Of a DNA stretch of 64,000 nucleotides, positions 17,502 through 24,944 are shown in pieces. Position numbers and translations under genes: made by a program. A model generated the notes under the pieces. The model saw only the letters and a list, made by a program, of their open reading frames with translations, ran no database searches and was not told where the DNA came from. This DNA comes from Sandaracinus amylolyticus. Its GTDB lineage: Bacteria; Myxococcota_A; Polyangia; Polyangiales; Sandaracinaceae. The first letter of the stretch is position 1; every line of letters begins with the position of its first letter. The stretch lies in the NCBI RefSeq assembly GCF_021631985.1, contig NZ_CP070225.1:3038001-3102000 (forward strand). The letters run 5' to 3'.

Positions 17502-17522
17502 GTCCGCCTCTCCGAATGGTTT

Positions 17523-17549
17523 CGGCTGGGTCTCGACGAGACCCAGCCG
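17523..17549. terminator. Perfect 13-bp hairpin between acpP and fabF
   Basis: The arms cggctgggtctcg (17523-17535) and cgagacccagccg (17537-17549) are exactly complementary around a single central base. A second imperfect hairpin (gtcgcttcgc/gcgaacgac, 17556-17578) lies just upstream in the direction of transcription. There is no T-run, so the pair may act as a partial terminator or protect the 3' end of an abundant acpP message rather than end transcription fully (inference). Confidence 0.6.
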
Positions 17550-17610
17550 GTCCTACGTCGCTTCGCTCCGCGAACGACCTTGCCGACTCACCGCGAGGGG
17601 AGTCGGAAGA

Positions 17611-17847
17611 TCACTTCTTGGTACGCGTCGAGATATAGGAAATCGCGTCGCCGACCGTGCGGATCTTCTCGGTGTCCTCGTCCGGGATGTCGATCTCGAA
17701 CTGCTCTTCGAACGCGAGCACGAGCTCCACGATCGCGAGCGAGTCGGCGCCGAGGTCGTCGATGAATTGCGACTCCGGCTTGATCTGCGCGACGTCGACG
17801 TCGAGCTGCTGCGAGACGATCTCCTTGACCTTGTCTGCGATCTCCAT
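17611..17847 (-). CDS. acpP: Acyl carrier protein
   Basis: 78 residues, acidic, with the phosphopantetheine-attachment serine in [13 protein letters not shown]. It carries growing acyl chains through fatty acid synthesis. It sits between fabG (72 bp upstream) and fabF. The ending KK is unusual but minor. Identification is firm from size, motif and neighbours. Confidence 0.97.
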   Translation of the reverse strand: MEIADKVKEIVSQQLDVDVAQIKPESQFIDDLGADSLAIVELVLAFEEQFEIDIPDEDTEKIRTVGDAISYISTRTKK

Positions 17848-17919
17848 GCCCGGTCCTCTCTTGCTCCGACCGCCTGAATCCTTGCGCCAGACGCTCCGCC
17901 CTCGGAGCGCTGCGCGTGC

Positions 17920-18666
17920 TCACACGTACATGCCGCCGTTGACGCGGATGGTCTGACCCGTGACGTACGAGGCCTCGTCGCTCGCGAGGAAGACGACCGC
18001 GGCGGCCACCTCCTCCGCCGTGCCCTGACGCCCGAGCGGGGTCTGGGCGACGATCGCCTGCTTCGCCTGCTCCGGCAGGCTCGACGTCATGTCCGTCTCG
18101 ATGAAGCCGGGCGCCACGGCGTTGACCGTGATGCCGCGCGAGGCGTACTCCCGCGCGAGCGTCTTCGTCAACCCCAGCAGAGCGGCCTTGCTGGCCGAGT
18201 ACACGGCCTGCCCGGGGTTGCCCGACTCGGCCACGACGCTCGACAGGTTGATGATGCGGCCGCGCTTGGCCTTCATCATCGGGCGCATCGCCGCCTTCGC
18301 GCACCAGAGCGAGCCCGCGACGTTCGTGGAGAACGTCTTCTCGAGCTCCTCCGGCTTGATGCGGATGAGCAGCTGATCGACCGCGATCCCCGCGTTGTTC
18401 ACGAGGATGTCGAGGCGTCCCTTGCGCTTCACGAGGTCGGTGACCGCTTGGTCGCACGCCTCGGGATCCGCCACGTCGAACCGGCTGATCTCGCCGTCGC
18501 CGCCCGCCGCCCGCACGAGGTCAAGGGTCTGCGCTGCTGCGCCCTCGTTGCTCGAGTAGTTGATCGCGACGTACGCGCCCTGCTTCGCGAGCGCGATGCA
18601 GCACGCACGGCCGATGCCGCGCGAGCCACCGGTGACCAGCGCGACTCTGTCCTTCAGATCGAACAC
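17920..18666 (-). CDS. fabG: 3-oxoacyl-ACP reductase
   Basis: 248 residues, a short-chain dehydrogenase with the NADPH-binding VTGGSRGIGRA at the N-terminus, NNAGIAVD, catalytic Ser in NLSSVV and the YxxxK pair in YSASKAALLG. It reduces 3-oxoacyl-ACP during each elongation round. It lies between rpmF (46 bp upstream) and acpP. In the usual bacterial order plsX, fabH and fabD would separate rpmF from fabG; they are absent here. Confidence 0.96.
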   Translation of the reverse strand: MFDLKDRVALVTGGSRGIGRACCIALAKQGAYVAINYSSNEGAAAQTLDLVRAAGGDGEISRFDVADPEACDQAVTDLVKRKGRLDILVNNAGIAVDQLLIRIKPEELEKTFSTNVAGSLWCAKAAMRPMMKAKRGRIINLSSVVAESGNPGQAVYSASKAALLGLTKTLAREYASRGITVNAVAPGFIETDMTSSLPEQAKQAIVAQTPLGRQGTAEEVAAAVVFLASDEASYVTGQTIRVNGGMYV

Positions 18667-18712
18667 GTTCGCCTCCCCTCGACCGCCCCCCCGGCGATCG
18701 GGATCGATTCGA

Positions 18713-18910
18713 TCAGGACTCGCTCTCGGCCTGGCCCTTTTCCTTCACCTGACGGCCGCCGTAGTGGCCGCAGGCCTCGCACACCCGGTGCGGGACCGTC
18801 ATCGCGCCGCAATTGGCGCAGGCGACGATCGTCGGGGCGGCGACCTTGTCGTGGTTCGCGCGACGCATGTTGCGCTTGGAACGGGTGGTACGGCGCTTCG
18901 GAACGGCCAC
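18713..18910 (-). CDS. rpmF: Ribosomal protein L32
   Basis: 65 residues beginning AVPKRRTTRSKRNMRR, the standard L32 start, with a zinc-ribbon CANCG...CEACGHYGG (two C-x2-C pairs), i.e. the zinc-binding form. Located 27 bp downstream of the yceD-like gene, as in most bacteria. Confidence 0.97.
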   Translation of the reverse strand: MAVPKRRTTRSKRNMRRANHDKVAAPTIVACANCGAMTVPHRVCEACGHYGGRQVKEKGQAESES

Positions 18911-18937
18911 GGTGGATCCTCCTCGGGTGGGCTCGGC

Positions 18938-19531
18938 TCAGGAGCCCTTCTTCTTCGTCTTGTCCATCAGGTCCATCAGCGGCGCGAGGCGCGGATCGAC
19001 CTTCTTTCCTTCGTGGATCGGCGCCTCGTGGAGGTCGGCCGGGCCGCGGATGGCGGCGGGGACCTCGAGGCCCGTGCAGGTCTCGCTGCAGAGCGTCTGC
19101 ATCGGCACCTCGAGCAGCACGTGCTCGCGGACGAGCGCGTCGAGCGCGACGGTGTCGCCGCGATAGAACTCGGTGTCGAGCTCCTCGGGCGTGAGGTCCT
19201 CTTCGTCCGCGACGGGACGAAGGGTCTCGCTGCGCAGGGTGAAGAGCGCGGTGATCGCGGTGTCCACCGGGACGTGCGCCTCGCCGAGGCAGCGGGCGCA
19301 CTCGGCGATCAGGTGCGTCTTGACGCGGCCGCGCACGACCACGTCCTCACCGCTCTTCTCGGCCCAGACGGACACCACGCCGTCGGGCTGTGCGGGATCG
19401 GCCTTGAGCGCGTCACCGGGCTTCGCGTCGGCGAGACCGAGCGATGCATCGAGCCACCCGCGGCGGAGCGGGAAGTCGTACTGCTTCCCGCCCGCTTCGA
19501 GCTCGAGCACCTTGATCTCGAATTCCGCCAT
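18938..19531 (-). CDS. yceD: YceD/DUF177 family protein (23S rRNA accumulation factor)
   Basis: 197 residues. Two cysteine pairs, AECARCLGEA and CSETCTG, and the position directly before rpmF identify the DUF177/YceD family, which is implicated in 23S rRNA accumulation (family knowledge). The C-terminus ends in a Lys-rich MDKTKKKGS segment. Likely the first gene of the rpmF-fab run; the upstream gap to the lipoprotein gene is 64 bp. Confidence 0.9.
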   Translation of the reverse strand: MAEFEIKVLELEAGGKQYDFPLRRGWLDASLGLADAKPGDALKADPAQPDGVVSVWAEKSGEDVVVRGRVKTHLIAECARCLGEAHVPVDTAITALFTLRSETLRPVADEEDLTPEELDTEFYRGDTVALDALVREHVLLEVPMQTLCSETCTGLEVPAAIRGPADLHEAPIHEGKKVDPRLAPLMDLMDKTKKKGS

Positions 19532-19595
19532 GACGCTTTGGTGACCGCAAAGGCCCCGAAAAAGGGCGCTAGGTATAGAAGAGGCCTTCGGGGAG

Positions 19596-20519
19596 TCAAG
19601 GAGAGTCGGGGGCAGGCGTCGTGCCGATTCCCGAGGAGCCGATCGTGAGCAGGAGCGGACGGCTGGGCGCGCGGCTTCCGTCGGCCCGGACCAGCTCGGG
19701 ACCGACGAGCGCGGGCGCGAACGCGGTCACGGCGTCGGCGCTCGCGAGCACGCGACCGGCGTGCGACTCGGGCCACGCGACCAGCGCGTGACGCGCTCCG
19801 ATCGCGCTCGCGAGGCCGGCGATCGAGGCACTTCCCGCGTCGCCGCCCTCCATGCCGATCGCCGTCGGCGCGGCCCAGGAGAGAAGGATGCGCTGCTCGT
19901 CCGCGGCGGGATCACCGAGCGCGTCGGCGATGGTGTCCGCATCGTCGGCGCCGAGGCCGCACGCGGTGTCGGAGCGCGCGTACCGACCCTCGGGCGCGCC
20001 CGCGGCGGGCACGAGCACGAGATGTGTGCCGATGCGCACGGAGCGGAGCGCGGAGACGTCGATCACCCGATCACGCGCGGGCGATTCGAGCGCGTCCAGC
20101 GCGGCGCGGAGGTGCGCGGGATCGTCGCGCCCACCCGCGAGGATCAGCGTGAGGATCTCGAGCTGCGCGAGCGATGCGACGTTCGCGGTGGTCGTCGCTT
20201 CGTCGTCACCCAGCGAGCCGAGCACCACGAGCAGGCGCGCCGGTCCGAGCGAGCCGAGCGCGACGGGATCACGGAACGGCGCGGGGCCACGCGCGAGCGC
20301 GATCGGGAACGACTCGGGGAGCCCTTCGATCGCGAGCGAGCGGTCCTCGATGCGCCACGTGAGATCACCCACGCGTGCGCTCCGCGCGGCAGGCGGATCG
20401 GCGATCGCACACCGGGCGTACGGCGTGGGCCCGCCCGCGAGCGGAGCCGCGGCGCCGCACCCGCACGACGAGCAACAGCCCGGCAGACAGAGCAGCAGCG
20501 CGAGAGCGTACCGGCGCAT
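19596..20519 (-). CDS. Lipoprotein of unknown function
   Basis: 307 residues with a lipoprotein-type signal (ALALLLCLPGCCSSCGCG). The mature part has alternating hydrophobic strands (LLVVLGSLGDD, ILTLILAGGRDD, VIDVSALRSVRIG, LVLVPAAGAP, RILLSWAAP, HALVAWPESH). The order and spacing of these segments loosely recall a calcineurin-like phosphoesterase whose metal ligands (GDxHD, GNHD, GHxH) have been lost; this is only a suggestion. On the same strand as yceD, 64 bp upstream of it. Confidence 0.75.
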   Translation of the reverse strand: MRRYALALLLCLPGCCSSCGCGAAAPLAGGPTPYARCAIADPPAARSARVGDLTWRIEDRSLAIEGLPESFPIALARGPAPFRDPVALGSLGPARLLVVLGSLGDDEATTTANVASLAQLEILTLILAGGRDDPAHLRAALDALESPARDRVIDVSALRSVRIGTHLVLVPAAGAPEGRYARSDTACGLGADDADTIADALGDPAADEQRILLSWAAPTAIGMEGGDAGSASIAGLASAIGARHALVAWPESHAGRVLASADAVTAFAPALVGPELVRADGSRAPSRPLLLTIGSSGIGTTPAPDSP

Positions 20520-20540
20520 CGCGCGCGGTGCGTAGCACAG

Positions 20541-21122
20541 TCACAGCAACGAGAGCTGGGATCCGATCACGCGATCACCCTCGATGCCGACGCCCTCGAG
20601 CGCGAGGAGCACGCGCTTGCGCGGAAGGCCTCCGGTGTAGCCGCCGATGCGCGAGCCCTGCGCGATGATGCGATGACAGGGCACGACGATCGGGATCGGG
20701 TTTCGCGACATCGCCATCCCGACCGCGCGCATCGCGCGCGGCGAGCCCGCGTCGGCAGCGAGCCCGGCGTACGTGCGAACCTGGCCGCGGCCCACCGCGC
20801 GGAGCGCGGACCACACGCGGTTCTGGAACTCGGTGCCGCGGAGATCGACGTCGAGCGTCGCAGGATCGATCGGCGCGCCCGAGTCGAACGCGCGCAGCGG
20901 AGCGGCGAAGCGCGCGGGCACCTCGACCGCGCTCGCATCGCGCGGCACCTCGGGCAGCCAGCGCACGCGCGCGTCGTGATCGACGTCGAGCGCGAGCTGC
21001 TCGATCCACACGAGGCCGTGCGCGCTCCACGCGAGGTGCAGCCGGCCGAGGTGCGCGAGATCGAGCACGCCCCACCCCGGGGTGATAGGTTGCTCGTCCG
21101 TCGTGCTCGCCGCGGTCCGCAT
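20541..21122 (-). CDS. ogt: Methylated-DNA--protein-cysteine methyltransferase
   Basis: 193 residues from the ATG at 21122. The active-site motif is VPCHRIIAQG, preceded by FQNRVWSALRAVGRGQVRTY (DNA-recognition helix with the Arg finger region) and followed by GGYTGGLPRKRVLLALEG. The enzyme removes O6-alkyl groups from guanine by irreversible transfer to its Cys. The frame is open further upstream (to 21191), but that part is not family-like and overlaps the divergent gene. The ATG at 21122-21120 overlaps the ATG of the divergent gene (21121-21123) within a GCATGC, so one of the two may really start further in. Confidence 0.93.
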   Translation of the reverse strand: MRTAASTTDEQPITPGWGVLDLAHLGRLHLAWSAHGLVWIEQLALDVDHDARVRWLPEVPRDASAVEVPARFAAPLRAFDSGAPIDPATLDVDLRGTEFQNRVWSALRAVGRGQVRTYAGLAADAGSPRAMRAVGMAMSRNPIPIVVPCHRIIAQGSRIGGYTGGLPRKRVLLALEGVGIEGDRVIGSQLSLL

Positions 21123-21777
21123 GCTTTTCGCGATCGGGATGATCGCCGCGATCGGGTGTGGCCCGAGTCTACGCCGCGTGCACCGGAGCAACGTGTACTT
21201 CGAGCGCTGCTACGCGGCGGACCTCGATCGTCGCGTGCCGGTGGAGGAGCGTCGCGCGTGCTGGCAGGCGTGGGCCACGCACTGGCAAGAGGGCCAGGAT
21301 CCCGCGCGCATCGACTACGTGCGCGAGCGCCTCTTGCGGCTCGATCCCGAGCGCGCGGCGCTGGTCGCGCTCGCGACCGGGGGCAGCGATGCGGACCCGG
21401 TGCCGCTCACCGAGACGACCCCGGCGATCGCGTCGGAGGCGCAGCACGTGGCCGAGGCGTCGAGCACGAGCGCCGACGAAGCGGTGAGCGCGACGACCGA
21501 GACGCCGATCGAGCGCGCGCCCGAGGTGGCGCCGAGCGATGGCCGCGAGGCCGAGCCCGTGGGCACGCCCGAGCCCCCGCCGCGCGCGGCTCCGACCGCG
21601 CGCGAGCGACGCGCATCGCGTCCGGCGGTGATGCCGATCGTCGAGCCGGCGCACTGCGCGGCGGCGTGTCGGCCTTCGTGGCTGGAGTGCACGGCGCGCT
21701 GTGACGAGTTCGATCGATTCGCGTGCGAGCGCGCGTGCCGCGCCCAGCTCCGCACCTGCGCCCGCGCGTGCTATTGA
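21121..21777 (+). CDS. Secreted/lipoprotein-like hypothetical protein with C-terminal cysteine pairs
   Basis: 218 residues from the ATG at 21121; an upstream in-frame ATG at 21082 is also possible. The start MLFAIGMIAAIGCGPS looks like a short lipoprotein signal. The middle is Thr/Ala/Glu/Pro-rich and probably unstructured (~100-170). The last ~45 residues carry eight cysteines in CxxxC patterns (CAAACRPSWLEC, CERACRAQLRTCARAC), so a small disulfide-linked helical domain is likely. No family recognised. Divergent from ogt with overlapping start codons. Confidence 0.75.
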   Translation: MLFAIGMIAAIGCGPSLRRVHRSNVYFERCYAADLDRRVPVEERRACWQAWATHWQEGQDPARIDYVRERLLRLDPERAALVALATGGSDADPVPLTETTPAIASEAQHVAEASSTSADEAVSATTETPIERAPEVAPSDGREAEPVGTPEPPPRAAPTARERRASRPAVMPIVEPAHCAAACRPSWLECTARCDEFDRFACERACRAQLRTCARACY

Positions 21778-21935
21778 CGCGCCGCGCGCGGGGCCCGGGT
21801 GATGATTTGCCGGGCGGTCACGCTCCGTGACATCGTTCGGCCCCGTCTCGACCCGAGCCCGCCACACCGCCCGCTTAGAAGCTTGTTCGGTACTGCACGC
21901 GGCCGTTTCGCGCGTGCCCTCCCCGGGGGGTCCCG

Positions 21936-23135
21936 ATGGTGGAAATGCTGCCCTGGATCGTGCTCGGTTGCGCGGTGTTCGCGTACGGTTTCTTCGGGCT
22001 CGGCGCGATCGCGACGCTGCGGCACACGAAGCGACGCGCCCGTTCGATCGAGGCCGAGCGTCTCCCAGCGGTCTCGCTGCTCAAGCCGCTCAAGGGGGTC
22101 GAGGAGTCGCTCGAGGAGAACCTCGAGTCGTTCTTCACGCAGGACTACGGCGGGCCGATCGAGATCGTGTTCGCGACCGCCGAGCCCGACGACTATGCGC
22201 TGCCGGTCGCGCGTCGGGTCGCGGCGCGATACCCCGAGATCGACGTGCGCTTCGTGCTCTCGGATCCGGATTACGGGCTCAACCCGAAGGTCGCGAACCT
22301 CGCGGGCGCGCTGCGCGCGGCGAAGCACGATCTCGTGCTGCAGAGCGACGCGAACGTGCGCGCGCGGCCCGACTACCTGCGCCGCGTGGTGAGCGAGCTG
22401 GTCGAAGAGGACGGCGCGCTGCTCTCGAGCATGGTCGTCGGCGTGGGCGAACGATCGCCGGGCGCGGCGATGGAGAACCTGCAGCTCTCGGCGATGATCG
22501 CGCCCTCGACCTGCTTCGCGCTGCACTACTTCGGCGTCACGTGCGTGATCGGCAAGTCGATGCTGTTCAAGCGCAGCGTGCTCGCGGAGCTCGGCGGGCT
22601 CGAGCGCGTGAAGGACGTGCTCGCGGAGGACTACCTGCTCGGGCGCGCGTTCGAGAAGGCGGGGCGCAGGGTGATCCTGTCGACGACGGTCGCGGAGAAC
22701 GTGAACCACGAGGTGTCGATCGATCGGTTCATGAGCCGTCACGCGCGCTGGCTGAAGATGCGCGCGGTGATCCATCCGCCTGCGTTCGTCGCGGACCTCT
22801 TCGCGAACCCGGTGGGGCTCGGGGTGATCGCGACGGTGCTCTCGGGCTTCGACGTGCGCTTCGTGGCGGCGCTGCTCGCGCTGGTGATCGCGAAGGCGAG
22901 CACGGACGCGATGCTGCTGCGTCGGACGCGCGGCGAGGCGATGCCGTGGAAGCTGCTGGCGTGCGCGCCGCTCAAGGACGTGCTGCTGCTGGCGATCTGG
23001 CCCTATGCGGCGATCTCGCGGTCGATCGAGTGGCGCGGGACTCGGCTGCGGCTCGGGTGGCAGACGCGGCTTCGGCCGGATGATGGGGCGCTCGCGGTGC
23101 GGGTGGCTCGTCGGCTGATCGGGCGCGTGGGGTGA
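21936..23135 (+). CDS. GT21 ceramide glucosyltransferase-like (HpnI-like) membrane enzyme
   Basis: 399 residues with an N-terminal membrane segment and several C-terminal ones. The GT-A core shows VSLLKPLKGVEESLEENL, the D1 region LQSDANVRARPDYL, DVLAEDYLLGRAF for D3 and the product-site RHARW ((Q/R)xxRW). This order is characteristic of family GT21, which glycosylates ceramide or, as HpnI, hopanoid/lipid acceptors. Myxobacteria make sphingolipids, so ceramide is a reasonable acceptor (inference). The ATG at 21936 follows a G-rich stretch 5-10 nt upstream. It converges with the alpha/beta hydrolase gene with a 27-bp gap. Confidence 0.88.
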   Translation: MVEMLPWIVLGCAVFAYGFFGLGAIATLRHTKRRARSIEAERLPAVSLLKPLKGVEESLEENLESFFTQDYGGPIEIVFATAEPDDYALPVARRVAARYPEIDVRFVLSDPDYGLNPKVANLAGALRAAKHDLVLQSDANVRARPDYLRRVVSELVEEDGALLSSMVVGVGERSPGAAMENLQLSAMIAPSTCFALHYFGVTCVIGKSMLFKRSVLAELGGLERVKDVLAEDYLLGRAFEKAGRRVILSTTVAENVNHEVSIDRFMSRHARWLKMRAVIHPPAFVADLFANPVGLGVIATVLSGFDVRFVAALLALVIAKASTDAMLLRRTRGEAMPWKLLACAPLKDVLLLAIWPYAAISRSIEWRGTRLRLGWQTRLRPDDGALAVRVARRLIGRVG

Positions 23136-23162
23136 GGTCTCGGCGGGGGCGGGGCGAGCGCC

Positions 23163-23987
23163 TCACGCCATGCGGCGTGCGCTCTGGGGCGCGAGCGTCG
23201 CGAGGAAGCCCTCGATCGCTTCGCGTACTGCGTCGGGCTGCTCCCACGCGCTGAGGTGGCCTGCGCGCGGGATCTGCACGAGGCGCGCGCCGCGGATGCC
23301 GGCGACGATGTCCTCGGAGCGTGCCCGGGGCGTCGCGACGTCGTCGGCGCCGACCACCACCAGCGTGGGCGCGTCGATGCGCGGCAGCTGCGGGCGCAGA
23401 TCCTCGCGGCCGAGGATCACCGCGTCGACGGCGCGGCGGATCGACTCGCGATCCATTGCCGCGACGCCGCGGCGGAACGCGTCGACCGCCGGGCGGTTCG
23501 CGCGCAGCGAGTACGGCGAGAAGTAGATGGGCTCGAGGCGATCGAGGAGCGGCGGGATCGGGCCGAGCAGCCGCGAGATCATCGCCATCGCGCGGTACGC
23601 GGGCAGCTTCTCCGGCACCTCGCGATCGGCGTTGCCGTCGATCAACACGAGCCCGGACACGCGCTCGGGCGCACGCAGCGCGAGGCGCATGCCGACCATC
23701 GCGCCCCAGGAGAGACCGCACCACACCGCGCGCCGCACGCCGCACGCGTCGAGCACCGCGAGCGCGGCGTCGACGTTGTCGTCGAGCGTGTACGGCTCGC
23801 GCACCCGCGAGCTGCGACCGTGCCCGGGTCCGTCGATGTTGATGACGCGATGCGCACGCGAGAGCTCCTCGGGAATGGAGCTCCACATCGAGCCACTGCA
23901 GAGCACGGAGGGCCAGAGGACGATGGGCGATCCTTCGCCTCGAACGTCGACGTAGAGCCGCCCGCAGCGTCGCGTCTCGACCAGCAT
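23163..23987 (-). CDS. Alpha/beta hydrolase
   Basis: 274 residues. Nucleophile elbow GLSWGAMVG (Ser), acid in VGADDVATP, His in RAGHLSAWEQP, and oxyanion region WPSVLCSGSMW; NIDGPGHGRS is the typical strand-4 loop. No signal peptide, so cytoplasmic. The fold covers esterases, lactonases and dienelactone hydrolases; closest by pattern are the 3-oxoadipate enol-lactonase-like enzymes, but the substrate is not known. Start MLVETRRCG at 23987; the frame extends upstream into the divergent gene, which argues against a longer product. Confidence 0.88.
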   Translation of the reverse strand: MLVETRRCGRLYVDVRGEGSPIVLWPSVLCSGSMWSSIPEELSRAHRVINIDGPGHGRSSRVREPYTLDDNVDAALAVLDACGVRRAVWCGLSWGAMVGMRLALRAPERVSGLVLIDGNADREVPEKLPAYRAMAMISRLLGPIPPLLDRLEPIYFSPYSLRANRPAVDAFRRGVAAMDRESIRRAVDAVILGREDLRPQLPRIDAPTLVVVGADDVATPRARSEDIVAGIRGARLVQIPRAGHLSAWEQPDAVREAIEGFLATLAPQSARRMA

Positions 23988-24047
23988 CGAGCGAGAGGAT
24001 AGTCGGAGTCGGGCGCAGGACGAGTGGGATCGATCCATCCTCGTGGC

Positions 24048-24944
24048 GTGACCGTCTCGCGCATCGTCTCGCTCCTGCCCGCCGCGACCGAGATCCTCTT
24101 CGCGCTCGGCGCCGGTGAGCGCGTCGTCGGGGTCTCGCACGAGTGCGACTTCCCCGACGCCGCGCGCTCGCTTCCGCGGGTGACGCGCACCTCGATCGAC
24201 CCGCACGCGAGCTCGTCCGCCATCGACGCGGCGGTGCGCGAGCGCGCGATCGCGGGGCTCTCGCTCTACGACGTCGACGAGGACCTGCTGCGCTCCCTCG
24301 CGCCCGACGTGATCGTCACCCAGGACGCGTGCGCGGTCTGCGCGATCCCGTCGGCCGAGGTGCACGCTGCGACCTGCCGCGCGATCGGTCGCGACGTCGC
24401 GATCGTGTCGCTCGCGCCGCGCACCCTCGACGACGTGCGCGAGGACGTGCGGCGCGTCGCGGCGGCGATCGACGTCGACCCGGCGCGCGTGATCGACGCG
24501 ATGGACGCGCGGCTGCGCGAGGTGGCGAGCGCGCGCGGTGCGCCGCGCGGCGTGCTGGTGCTCGAGTGGCTCGATCGACCGATGGTCGCGGGGCACTGGA
24601 CGCCGGAGCTGGTGCGCATCGCCGGCGGCGTGCCGGTGCTCGCGCACGAGGGCGCACCGACGCGCGCCATCGAGTGGAGCGAGATCCACGCGGCGGCGGA
24701 CGCGATCGAGGTGGTGCTGCTCGCGCCGTGCGGGTTCCCGATCGCGCAGATCGAGCGCGAGCTCGACGCGGTGAAGACGAAGCTCGGGCCGCTCGCGGAT
24801 CGACCGCTGTGGATCGCCGACGGGAACGCGTACTTCAACCGGCCGGGGCCGCGGATCGTGGAGACCGCGGCCATCGTCTGGAGCGCGCTGCGGCCGGAGA
24901 TGCCGTCGCTCGCGCCGGTGGGGAGCCTGCGCGCCGTGATCTAG
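24048..24944 (+). CDS. BtuF-like metal-chelate/cobalamin-binding protein without signal peptide
   Basis: 298 residues from GTG at 24048 (another GTG at 24024 is in frame). The fold is that of type III ABC-transporter binding proteins: RIVSLLPAATEILFALGAG, VVGVSHECDFP, LAPDVIVTQDACAVCA and a long connecting helix. SLLPAATE and SHECD are characteristic of BtuF-like cobalamin-binding proteins. There is no signal peptide and no transporter gene beside it, so it may be a cytoplasmic corrinoid-binding protein. The Cys pair in DACAVCA may bind metal. Its stop shares a CTAG with the stop of polA. Confidence 0.85.
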   Translation: MTVSRIVSLLPAATEILFALGAGERVVGVSHECDFPDAARSLPRVTRTSIDPHASSSAIDAAVRERAIAGLSLYDVDEDLLRSLAPDVIVTQDACAVCAIPSAEVHAATCRAIGRDVAIVSLAPRTLDDVREDVRRVAAAIDVDPARVIDAMDARLREVASARGAPRGVLVLEWLDRPMVAGHWTPELVRIAGGVPVLAHEGAPTRAIEWSEIHAAADAIEVVLLAPCGFPIAQIERELDAVKTKLGPLADRPLWIADGNAYFNRPGPRIVETAAIVWSALRPEMPSLAPVGSLRAVI

